A stretch of DNA of 43,114 bases from Bacillota bacterium. GTDB lineage: Bacteria > Sysuimicrobiota > Sysuimicrobiia > Sysuimicrobiales > Segetimicrobiaceae. Below, piece by piece: positions 1 through 6,720 of this stretch. How positions within the stretch are numbered: position 1 is the first letter of the stretch; each line of letters starts with the position of its first letter. A model generated the notes under the pieces. That model was given only the letters and a program-made list of their open reading frames with translations. It searched no databases and was not told the origin of the DNA. Made by a program: the position numbers and the translations under genes. The DNA lies in contig JAJPIA010000017.1 of assembly GCA_021324975.1 (NCBI GenBank), forward strand, positions 1-43,114, in the 5' to 3' direction.

Positions 1-1188
1 CCCAAGACCGCCTCGCCGTGGATCTCCTGGCTGTCCGCGATCAAGGAGACCAAGGTCGTGGATCCGCTCACCGTGCAGATGAACCTGGACGCCCCGTATC
101 CCGACCTCCTGGGATCGTTCGCCGGGTTGCGGGCGTCCGGGATCATGCCGAAAGGGTTTGCGGAGCGGGAGAATCTCAAGATCAAAGCGATCGGCACGGG
201 GCCCTTTAAGCTCGTGGAGTACGTGCCGCAGGATCACATCACATACGTCCGGAACGGCGACTACTGGAACCAACCCCTGCCGTACCTCGACGGGATGACG
301 TTCAAGGTCCTCACCGAGGAAAATGCCCGCCTCGCCGCGCTCCGAGCCGGCCAAATCCAGTACGCCGCGCTGAGCGCGCAGGGCGCCGCGCAGCTGCAAA
401 ACGCTGCCGGGATCACCGTCCTAAAGGCGCCGAACGCCTGGGTCTCGCTGCACTACATCAACGTGAGCAAGAAGCCGCTCGACGACGCGCGCGTGCGGCG
501 CGCGCTGCGCATGGCCGTGGACACGGGCGAGGTGATCCAAAAGGCCGCCTACGGCGCGGCGGTGCCCTCCGGACCGATCCCCACGGGGTACGGCGATTGG
601 TCCCTCGACCCGAGGACGCTGCCGTACCTCAAGGCCGACGTGGACGGTGCCAGGAAGCTGCTCGCCGAGGCCGGGTATCCGAACGGCGGCTTTACGGTGG
701 AGATGAGCTGCTCCCCGCAGTATCCCGAATTCGTGGCGAGCACGCTCGTCGTCCAGGAATCGCTCCGCCGCTTGAACGTTACGGCGAACGTCGTGCAGAT
801 GGAGTGGGGCGCGTTTGTGGCGGCGCACAACCGCGAGCTGCAGACGGGCGGGAAGGAGGGGGGGGTCATCTTCGCGTCGGCCAACACGTTCCGGCCCGGG
901 CCCGACGGCTACATCTACCCGTACTTCGCCACGAAGGGCACGCTCAACGACGGCGGCTACCGCAACCCGAAGCTCGATCCGCTGATGACGGAGGCCCGAG
1001 CGATCTCGAACCACGATCAGCGGCGCAGCCTCTACGTGCAGATCCAGCGCACCCTGCTCGAGGAGTCGCCGAACTGGTGGTGGTACGCCAAGTACAACAT
1101 CGAGGCGCTGTCCACCAAGCTGCAGGGCTACGCGCAGTCGTTTACGGGGCGCCGGATCTTCCTCAAGACCGCCTGGCTCGGCGCCTGA
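1..1188 (+). CDS. ABC transporter substrate-binding protein, family 5 (5' end missing)
   Basis: This is the C-terminal part, about 395 residues, of an extracellular solute-binding protein of the peptide/nickel/opine family (SBP_bac_5). The frame is open to the first base, so the lipoprotein or signal region lies outside the window. The visible part has the family's ordered elements: an IGTGPFKLVEY block near residue 64 of the fragment, a YWN/LPYLDGMTF block, a DARVRRALRMAVD helix and a KLLAEAGYPNGGF block, with an aromatic-rich C-terminus. It delivers peptides or similar oligomeric solutes to the membrane permeases encoded next, which start 48 bases after its stop. The substrate cannot be read from sequence; the neighbouring creatininase-family gene suggests an amide-containing compound, which is inference only. 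Confidence 0.93.
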   Translation, partial: PKTASPWISWLSAIKETKVVDPLTVQMNLDAPYPDLLGSFAGLRASGIMPKGFAERENLKIKAIGTGPFKLVEYVPQDHITYVRNGDYWNQPLPYLDGMTFKVLTEENARLAALRAGQIQYAALSAQGAAQLQNAAGITVLKAPNAWVSLHYINVSKKPLDDARVRRALRMAVDTGEVIQKAAYGAAVPSGPIPTGYGDWSLDPRTLPYLKADVDGARKLLAEAGYPNGGFTVEMSCSPQYPEFVASTLVVQESLRRLNVTANVVQMEWGAFVAAHNRELQTGGKEGGVIFASANTFRPGPDGYIYPYFATKGTLNDGGYRNPKLDPLMTEARAISNHDQRRSLYVQIQRTLLEESPNWWWYAKYNIEALSTKLQGYAQSFTGRRIFLKTAWLGA

Positions 1189-1236
1189 GCGGCGGTCTGT
1201 GGCCGGGGCCGCGCGCCCCGGCCACATCCTACCGGC

Positions 1237-2184
1237 GTGCGATACCTGCTCCGGCGCGGGCTGTGGACCGTCGCGGCATTGCTCGGCGTCTCGGTCGTCA
1301 TCTTTCTCCTTGTCCATCTCATTCCGGGCACCATCGTCGATATCTTGGGCGGCGGCGAAGGCCAGCTCAGCCCCGAGCAACGCGCCGCGGTGATGCACCA
1401 GTTCGGGCTCGACCGGCCGCTGCCGGTCCAGTACGCGTATTGGCTCGGCAGCATCGCGCAGGGCAATTTCGGATGGTCGTTCCGATCGGGGCAGCCGGTG
1501 GGGCAGCTGCTGGTGTCCCGGCTCCCGATCACGATGGAGCTGGCGGTGCTGTCGGTGGCCGGCGTCGCCGGCGTGGGGATTCCACTTGGGATCCTCGCGA
1601 GCGTCTCCGGCAGCCTGCGGGTCAAGACCGCCGTGCAGGTCATCGGGCTCCTCGGCCTGTCACTGCCCAATTTCTGGATCGCGGTCCTGCTGATCATCGC
1701 CGCGTCCTATCTGTTTCACTGGCTGCCGGCGCTGATCTACGTGCCGCCGTGGACGCAGCCCTGGGTCAATCTGCAGCAGATGTTCCTGCCGGTCCTCTCG
1801 CTCGCGCTTGGCCTCGCGGCGGTCGTCGTCCGCATGACACGTTCCTCGATGCTGGAGGTCCTCGGCCAGGAGTACGTGAAGGTGGCCCAGGCCAAAGGCG
1901 TGACGCGTGCGGGCGTCCTGCTGCGTCACGCGCTCCGCAACGCGCTGATCCCCATCATCACGGTGTTGGGTCTGCAGATGGGATACCTCCTCGGCGGCGT
2001 CGTGATCACGGAGCAGATCTTCGGCCTGCCGGGATTGGGGTGGATGCTCCTCAACGGTGTCTATCAACGGGACTACCCGGTCGTGCAGGCGACGGTGATG
2101 CTCTTCGCCCTGACGTTCATCGTGGTGAACCTGGCCGTGGATCTCGTCTATACGTATCTCGATCCAAGGATCCGGTATGGTTGA
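1237..2184 (+). CDS. ABC transporter permease, DppB-type
   Basis: This is an inner-membrane permease of the dipeptide/oligopeptide/nickel class, 315 residues, the usual DppB length. It starts with GTG (MRYLLRRGLW). The first membrane helix spans roughly residues 9-30 and is followed by the periplasmic loop typical of the B subunit, which ends in the LDRPLPVQYAYWL block. The cytoplasmic EAA loop that contacts the ATPase is visible around residues 208-230 (EYVKVAQAKGV, then ALRNALIPIITVLG). It lies between the binding protein and a DppC-type permease and overlaps the latter by 8 bases, so the two permeases are probably translationally coupled. No ATP-binding subunit follows. Confidence 0.94.
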   Translation: MRYLLRRGLWTVAALLGVSVVIFLLVHLIPGTIVDILGGGEGQLSPEQRAAVMHQFGLDRPLPVQYAYWLGSIAQGNFGWSFRSGQPVGQLLVSRLPITMELAVLSVAGVAGVGIPLGILASVSGSLRVKTAVQVIGLLGLSLPNFWIAVLLIIAASYLFHWLPALIYVPPWTQPWVNLQQMFLPVLSLALGLAAVVVRMTRSSMLEVLGQEYVKVAQAKGVTRAGVLLRHALRNALIPIITVLGLQMGYLLGGVVITEQIFGLPGLGWMLLNGVYQRDYPVVQATVMLFALTFIVVNLAVDLVYTYLDPRIRYG

Positions 2185-3067
2185 AGGTCACGCCGGCGCC
2201 CGCGCCGCCGTGGCGTGGCTCGACGCCAGCGGGGGCCGGGTTCGCTGGTGGCGCGCGCTGCGCCGCACGCCCCCGGCGATGATCGGCGCCGCGGTGGTCG
2301 GCGGCGTCGTCATTGTCGCGGCGGCCGCCCCGCTGCTGGCGTGGAACAATCCCGTGGCGCAGATCGCGAAACCGCTATTGGCGCCCGGGGGACCGTATCT
2401 CGCCGGCACCGACCAGCTGGGCCGCGACGAGCTCAGCCGGCTCGTCTTCGGCACCCGCGTATCGCTCTACGTCGGCGTCCTGGCGGTGCTCGTCGCCCTG
2501 GCGCTCGGCGGTACGGCGGGGTTGCTCGCGGGCTTCTACGGGGGCTGGCTCGACAACGTGACGATGCGCGCGATGGACGTGCTCTTTGCGCTGCCCGCGC
2601 TGGTGCTGGCCATCGCGATCACCGCCGTCCTCGGGCCCAGCCTCACCAATGTCATGCTGGCGATCGGAATCGTGTACGCGCCGACGTTTGCGAGGGTGGC
2701 CCGCGGTCCGACCTTGACCGTCGCGCAGCTTCCGTACATCGAGGCGGCGCGGGCGGTCGGGGTCTCGACGCCCGCGATCATGCTGCGGCATGTCGTGCCG
2801 AACATCTCCGCGCCGCTGCTCGTGCAGACGACCGTGTCCCTGTCCACGGCGATCCTCACCGAAGCCGCGCTGAGCTTCCTCGGCCTGGGGACCCAGCCGC
2901 CGACCCCATCGTGGGGCCTCATGCTGAGCGACGCCCGGCAGTACATGCTGATCGATCCCTGGATCGCCGTCCTGCCGGGATGCGCCATCGCGATCACCGT
3001 GCTCGGATTCAACCTGCTCGGCGACGGCCTGCGCGACCTGCTCGATCCGCGCCTACGGCTGCTGTAA
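2177..3067 (+). CDS. ABC transporter permease, DppC-type
   Basis: This is the second membrane subunit of the peptide-type importer, 296 residues. A helix at about 33-55 follows the N-terminal cytoplasmic segment. The characteristic C-subunit periplasmic block GTDQLGRDELSRLVFG is at about residues 76-91, and the EAA loop (YIEAARAVGVSTPAIMLRHVVPN) is near 187-209. It ends in DPRLRLL, the common DppC tail. The start overlaps the end of the upstream permease. The DppD/DppF-like ATPases that normally follow are absent: the next gene is on the opposite strand. The ATPases may be encoded before the binding protein or elsewhere, which this window cannot show. Confidence 0.94.
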   Translation: MVEGHAGARAAVAWLDASGGRVRWWRALRRTPPAMIGAAVVGGVVIVAAAAPLLAWNNPVAQIAKPLLAPGGPYLAGTDQLGRDELSRLVFGTRVSLYVGVLAVLVALALGGTAGLLAGFYGGWLDNVTMRAMDVLFALPALVLAIAITAVLGPSLTNVMLAIGIVYAPTFARVARGPTLTVAQLPYIEAARAVGVSTPAIMLRHVVPNISAPLLVQTTVSLSTAILTEAALSFLGLGTQPPTPSWGLMLSDARQYMLIDPWIAVLPGCAIAITVLGFNLLGDGLRDLLDPRLRLL

Positions 3068-3094
3068 GAACGTCCCCGGACGGGAGCGCCGTTT

Positions 3095-3973
3095 CTACCA
3101 GCCGAACGGCAGCGCAAACGTCGGCGCTTCGGCATGATGGTCCCGCCGTGGCGGGGCCGGCCGGTTTCGCAGCCAGCGGACCATCGCGATCATCTGCGTC
3201 ACGGCGTGCTCGAAGACACGGCGCCCCTTGTCCGGCGTAGCCTTGTGCGCTTCCCCGATCACCCCGGTCTCCGTGTATGCGGACGTCCACTCGATGAGCG
3301 TGGCGGGGCCGGTCGCCGCGGTCAGATCCGTGGAGTGCCACTCATGCTCACCGGGGAGCTGCATGTACTCCGGCAGCCGCCCCTCGATCAGCCCCTCGCG
3401 CACGTGTGGGCGGTCCACGTGCAGGTACATCGACGTCTCGAGCTCGCAGGCGTGCGCACAGCCGCCGGGGACGACCGAGGTGCGGAGCTCCTTGTTCCAG
3501 AACGCGCCGACCAGCTGCCACCAACTGAGGGTCACGCACAGCGCGTCGGTCTGAAGGATCGTCTGCCGGCCGGCTTCCTCCACGAGCGGATGGTTCGAGC
3601 CGTGCCCGTTCAGGATGACGAGACGCTTGAAGCCGTGGTAGGCGACGGAGCGCGTGATGTCGAGCAGAAAGCGGACGAACGTTGAGGGCTCGATGTTGAT
3701 CGTGCCCGGGAAGTCCATGACGTGGTGACAGTAGCCGTACGCGACGGGCGGCAGTATCAGCATCTCCTCCGGCGCCCGACGGGCGGCCTCGTAGGCGACG
3801 GCGGAGCTCAGTTTCGCGTCCACGTCGAGCGGCAAATGCGGGGCGTGCTGCTCGGTTGAGCCGACGGGCAACACGACGACCTTCTTCAGGGCAACGGCCT
3901 CGTTGATCTCGGGCCAGGTTAGGAGCTCGTATCGGTACTCCTGCGCCACGGTCTCACGGACGTTCGTGGGCAT
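3095..3973 (-). CDS. Creatininase-family amidohydrolase
   Basis: The protein, about 292 residues, belongs to the creatininase/creatinine amidohydrolase family, metal-dependent enzymes that open cyclic or linear amides (creatininase, MftE-like peptidases, FAPy deformylase-like proteins). The family motif GSTEQHAPHLPLDVD near residue 38 supplies Glu, His and Asp metal ligands, NGHGSN near 122 supplies the second His, and CELETS near 176 supplies the last acidic ligand. An AGGAGG site abuts the first of two adjacent ATG codons; spacing favours the second (3973), although 3976 is possible. It converges on the permease operon with a 27-base gap. Its substrate may be the solute imported by that system (inference). 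It could instead act on a peptide; the family is functionally broad. Confidence 0.92.
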   Translation of the reverse strand: MPTNVRETVAQEYRYELLTWPEINEAVALKKVVVLPVGSTEQHAPHLPLDVDAKLSSAVAYEAARRAPEEMLILPPVAYGYCHHVMDFPGTINIEPSTFVRFLLDITRSVAYHGFKRLVILNGHGSNHPLVEEAGRQTILQTDALCVTLSWWQLVGAFWNKELRTSVVPGGCAHACELETSMYLHVDRPHVREGLIEGRLPEYMQLPGEHEWHSTDLTAATGPATLIEWTSAYTETGVIGEAHKATPDKGRRVFEHAVTQMIAMVRWLRNRPAPPRRDHHAEAPTFALPFGW

Positions 3974-4218
3974 CATCTCCTCCTGTGCACGGGCGCTGTG
4001 GTCCCGCGGTTGATGGCCTGGCGGCGTTCTGGTTTCGCGCGACGGCGGACGAGCCCTTCGATTGCCGTGTGTGGCCCCACCTCGTCGATGGCCTGTGTGG
4101 ACTCAAGCGCCGCCGGGCGCGGGTAAAACTATGGTGCGTTTCACGAGCCCATAAACAGCCAGGCGTGCCGGAATATTGCCTGAGCGCTCCGAAACGCACA
4201 AGTTGTGGCCCCTGTAGC

Positions 4219-4252
4219 GTCTCGAGACTCCTGTCTCACGGATGCGTGAGAC
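4219..4252. repeat. Paired inverted repeats in the adenylate kinase leader
   Basis: A perfect 10-base palindrome, GTCTCGAGAC, occupies 4219-4228. Four bases later, GTCTCAC (4233-4239) is repeated inverted as GTGAGAC (4246-4252) around a 6-base loop. Both elements share GTCTC/GAGAC half-sites and lie just upstream of the ribosome binding site of the next gene. They could form leader hairpins or be an operator. The intergenic segment 3974-4270 holds nothing else I recognise. Confidence 0.5.
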
Positions 4253-4270
4253 CACAATCGGAGGCGAACG

Positions 4271-5005
4271 ATGACCGAGTTCCAGACTCGTGGGGTGTCC
4301 GCGGGCGCCGGGAGCGGCCCCGCCGCCCGGCGCGCCGGGATCGGCCTCGTGTTTTTGGGACCTCCAGGCGCCGGCAAGGGCACACTCGCCAAGACGCTCC
4401 AGGCGCGCGCGGGTCTCCGCCACATCTCGCCCGGCGACATCCTGCGCCAGGCCGTCCGCGATCACACGGAATACGGCCGGCGGGCGCTCACATTTATGCG
4501 GACCGGTGACTTGGTTCCCGACGAGATCGTCGATGCGATGATGCAGGCCGCACTCGCGCAGGCCGAGGACGGCTCCGGATGGGTCCTCGACGGGTACCCT
4601 CGGACCACGGCGCAGGCCGACCTGCTCGATGGCTTCCTCGCGTCCCGCCTCGGTACGCTCAGCGCCGTCGTGCACTTCGAGATCGGCGAAGACATTTTGT
4701 TGCGGCGTCTCACGGGACGCCGGCTGTGCCCGATCTGCGGCGCTATCTATCACGTAGACTATCGGCCGCCGCGGTCGGCGGGGCGTTGCGACCTCGACGG
4801 CGCCGAGCTCGTGGCGCGGCGAGACGACGCACCCGACACGGCCCTGCACCGATTTCGCGTGTTTCACGCGCAGACAGCGCCATTGATCGATCACTACCGG
4901 TGCCGCGGGCTGTTGCTGACCGTCAACGCCGAGCAGTCCACAGAGGATCTCTATGACGTCATTTGGGAGGCCGTGCGACCTCCGCGGGCCACACCGTTGC
5001 CGTAG
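4271..5005 (+). CDS. adk: Adenylate kinase
   Basis: It catalyses the reversible conversion of ATP and AMP to two ADP. The P-loop GPPGAGKG is at residues 30-37, the AMP-binding DGYPRT block near 107 and a long LID domain near 150-185. The LID carries a Cys153-x2-Cys156 ... Cys173-x2-Asp176 set, the structural zinc site seen in many Gram-positive and thermophile enzymes with Asp as fourth ligand. At 244 residues it is longer than the usual 210-220 because of a roughly 23-residue N-terminal extension before the first strand. The ATG is preceded by GGAGG at 8 bases, which supports this start. It is a stand-alone gene, not inside a ribosomal-protein operon, so it may be a second adenylate kinase. 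Confidence 0.93.
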   Translation: MTEFQTRGVSAGAGSGPAARRAGIGLVFLGPPGAGKGTLAKTLQARAGLRHISPGDILRQAVRDHTEYGRRALTFMRTGDLVPDEIVDAMMQAALAQAEDGSGWVLDGYPRTTAQADLLDGFLASRLGTLSAVVHFEIGEDILLRRLTGRRLCPICGAIYHVDYRPPRSAGRCDLDGAELVARRDDAPDTALHRFRVFHAQTAPLIDHYRCRGLLLTVNAEQSTEDLYDVIWEAVRPPRATPLP

Positions 5006-5108
5006 CGGCCGCGCCGCCTCGCGGTTCCAGCCTGGCGTACAAGCCGCCCATGAAATCCAGGACGACTCCCGCGAGGCTGATGACGGCCGGCAGGTGATGG
5101 TTGATCAC
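5006..5108 (-). pseudogene. Possible remnant of a small membrane protein
   Basis: On the minus strand a GTG at 5108 opens a hydrophobic stretch that reads like the first helix of a membrane protein (AVISLAGVVLDFMGGLY). It then runs into unrelated sequence across the adenylate kinase terminus. No ribosome binding site is obvious. The similarity to small multi-pass membrane proteins is from memory and weak. Confidence 0.22.
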
Positions 5109-5165
5109 GGAGCGCGCGGTGCCGGTTCGGTTCGCCTGCGGGCGGCGCGGTCCGTCACGCCCGCC

Positions 5166-5185
5166 CCCGCGCACGAGGGCGCGGG
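5166..5185. terminator. GC-rich hairpin between convergent genes
   Basis: CCCGCGC (5166-5172) and GCGCGGG (5179-5185) form a perfect 7-pair stem with a 6-base loop, midway between the converging adenylate kinase and methyltransferase genes. There is no clear T-run on either side, so a terminator role is only suggested by position. Confidence 0.35.
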
Positions 5186-5232
5186 TTGGGTGTCACGGCG
5201 TCGGTGCGCCGTCGAGCCGCGAAGGCCTGCCG

Positions 5233-5955
5233 TCACCGCGGCACCCGCGTGCACGTGTACGCCGCGTAGATCTGGGAGTCACTGTACTCTTTGGCTTGGA
5301 CGGCGAAGCCCGCGCGCTCGAGCATGTCCTCGAGCAGCCACGTAAACGTGCTGTGCTCCTCGCGGACATGCGTTTCCAGTTCCGCACGCGTCCACCCGAC
5401 GCCGGGATGCGCCGACGCCCGACTCAGCCAGCGCTCGATCACCCGGGCGGTTTCGAACGGGCTGCAAGAGTACATCAGGTCGCGAAGCCAAAACACGCCG
5501 CCCGGGCGGAGCATGCCCGCAACCCGTGTCAGCGCGATCGCCTTCCAAAAGTCCGGGAGATGGTGCAGCGCGTGACGCGAGAAGACGAAGTCGGCCGAGT
5601 CGCCCTGATGCGCGTAGCTGAGAAATCCGGCCCGGACGGCCTCGAGGTTGGCGAGGCCCCGGTCCTCGGCGAGGGCGCTCAGCGCGTCAATCATCGACGG
5701 GGACACATCCACCGCCACCACGCGGCGGCAGAACGGCGCGGCGGCCAGCGCGAACGCACCGGTGCCGCACCCCAGGTCGACAAGGGTGCTGGAGCGATCC
5801 AGGCCCAACGCCCGGAACCGCGCGACGTCCGGGGCCGGGTCATAGCCCGCCTTGCGTTCGTAGGCGGCGACGTACTCGGCGTCGAGATGCTCGGCTCCGG
5901 CGTGGCGGAGTTCGTCGAACCGCCAGCCGGTCGTAGCCAGGGGATCAGTCGTCAC
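5233..5955 (-). CDS. Class I SAM-dependent methyltransferase
   Basis: This is a methyltransferase of about 240 residues with the Rossmann motif I VDLGCGTGAFALAAA, an acidic motif II (VVAVDVSPSMI), and a downstream FSRHALHHLPD block typical of the Methyltransf_11/25 type (UbiE-like and many natural-product methyltransferases). The C-terminus keeps a WTRAELETHVREEHST helix and a final strand block. The open frame extends further upstream, but the GTG at 5955 is preceded by GGAGG at suitable spacing and the protein then begins at the expected distance from motif I. The substrate is unknown. It reads away from the small genes upstream, with an 89-base gap. Confidence 0.88.
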   Translation of the reverse strand: MTTDPLATTGWRFDELRHAGAEHLDAEYVAAYERKAGYDPAPDVARFRALGLDRSSTLVDLGCGTGAFALAAAPFCRRVVAVDVSPSMIDALSALAEDRGLANLEAVRAGFLSYAHQGDSADFVFSRHALHHLPDFWKAIALTRVAGMLRPGGVFWLRDLMYSCSPFETARVIERWLSRASAHPGVGWTRAELETHVREEHSTFTWLLEDMLERAGFAVQAKEYSDSQIYAAYTCTRVPR

Positions 5956-6044
5956 GCCTCCACCTCCGCGCTCAGCCTCCGAACGAGGCGCGCGACCGCG
6001 CCAGCCGGGAGGGAAGCAGTCGGTCGCTTCCCTCCCGGTTCGCC

Positions 6045-6254
6045 TTACGGACTTGGCTCTCTTGCCGTGGTGACGGTAGCCTGTCGCGCTGCCTCCCGCG
6101 ATCCGCGCTGCCATCGGGCAAGAGTCCTCCACAGACCTCGGCGTCCGCGGGGCGGCTCCTTGAAGAGCGCCTCGCGGCGGATCCGCTCGGCTTCCTGCAA
6201 GAGTTCATGCTGACGCAGCTTGCCGAGTGCGGTGATCATCAGTGTATGCAGCAT
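6045..6254 (-). CDS. Small basic hypothetical protein (69 aa)
   Basis: A 69-residue product begins MLHTLMITALGKLRQHELLQ, an amphipathic helical start, and continues with an Arg/Glu-rich helix and a basic tail. GGAGGG at 6263-6268 is well placed (8 bases) for the ATG at 6254; another ATG at 6260 is too close. I do not recognise the family. It could be a small regulatory or membrane-surface peptide. The start codon overlaps the end of another short frame (6205-6387), which suggests translational coupling if both are real. Confidence 0.5.
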   Translation of the reverse strand: MLHTLMITALGKLRQHELLQEAERIRREALFKEPPRGRRGLWRTLARWQRGSREAARQATVTTAREPSP

Positions 6255-6387
6255 CGCCATCACCCTCCGATCGTAGCCAGCGCTTCCATTGAGTGCCTCG
6301 GCCGATTCCACTCTCGTGCGGGTGCGTCGTCCCGACGCCGTGAGCAGATCCCGCGAGTGCGATGAATTGCGGACTGGTCCGTCCCAT
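6205..6387 (-). CDS. Short ORF with good ribosome binding site (60 aa), unrecognised
   Basis: This short frame begins MGRTSPQFIALAGSAHGVGT and has a strong GGGAGG site six bases before its ATG at 6387. It has no recognised domain and is not strongly hydrophobic. It overlaps the start of the next small gene (6254) in another frame and lies downstream of a consensus-like promoter at 6657-6685. It may be a leader peptide that couples translation of the next ORF, or a non-functional remnant. Confidence 0.3.
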   Translation of the reverse strand: MGRTSPQFIALAGSAHGVGTTHPHESGIGRGTQWKRWLRSEGDGDAAYTDDHRTRQAASA

Positions 6388-6479
6388 GCGCCACCTCCCT
6401 GGTGTTGTGGTACCTGTTGCTGCAGAAGCTGCACGTCGCCGGCCACGAGCCACGGTCGGGCGCACCGCTCGTAGGCGGC

Positions 6480-6512
6480 GAAAGAAACCGGCCGCGGGTT
6501 TCACCCGCGGCC
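6480..6512 (-). terminator. Strong hairpin followed by a T-rich run on the minus strand
   Basis: GGCCGCGGGT (6490-6499) and ACCCGCGGCC (6503-6512) form a perfect 10-pair stem with a 3-base loop. On the minus strand it is followed by GGTTTCTTTC, as in an intrinsic terminator. It would end transcripts from the hydrolase at 6721-7962, or act as an attenuator for the small ORFs at 6045-6387, because the promoter at 6657-6685 lies upstream of it. Confidence 0.6.
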
Positions 6513-6546
6513 GCCGATAGACTGCTTATGGGGAAGCGACTACAGA

Positions 6547-6565
6547 GGGTGGGCGGGTGGGCGGG
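6547..6565 (+). other. Candidate G-quadruplex (five GGG tracts with single-base loops)
   Basis: Five consecutive GGG tracts are separated by single bases (T, C, T, C) on the plus strand. This is a very stable quadruplex pattern on paper. It lies in the 333-base segment without recognised genes between the small ORFs and the hydrolase, on the strand opposite to the local transcription. Confidence 0.6.
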
Positions 6566-6656
6566 TGACGCGAAGCGCGCGTGCCCGGCATCTGGTCATG
6601 CGTACAGGACTCACAGGGTCACCCCAGCGTAGTGATCGATATCGGAGCGCACCGTC

Positions 6657-6685
6657 ACTATGTCATGCGCACGCGATCCTGTCAA
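6657..6685 (-). promoter_or_regulatory. Sigma-70-type promoter, minus strand
   Basis: A perfect -35 hexamer TTGACA (6680-6685 on the minus strand) is separated by exactly 17 bases from CATAGT (6657-6662), which matches four of six -10 positions. Transcription would start near 6650 and run through the hairpin at 6490-6512 into the small ORFs. Confidence 0.55.
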
Positions 6686-6720
6686 GCGAGGCATGATCCA
6701 CGCCGGCGTCCCGGCGTATG

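Noticed and set aside
421-1398. Long minus-strand frame opposite the ABC substrate-binding protein
   Set aside because: It lies antisense to a gene with clear family motifs, has arginine/valine-rich low-complexity translation and no ribosome binding site; typical of high-GC shadow frames.
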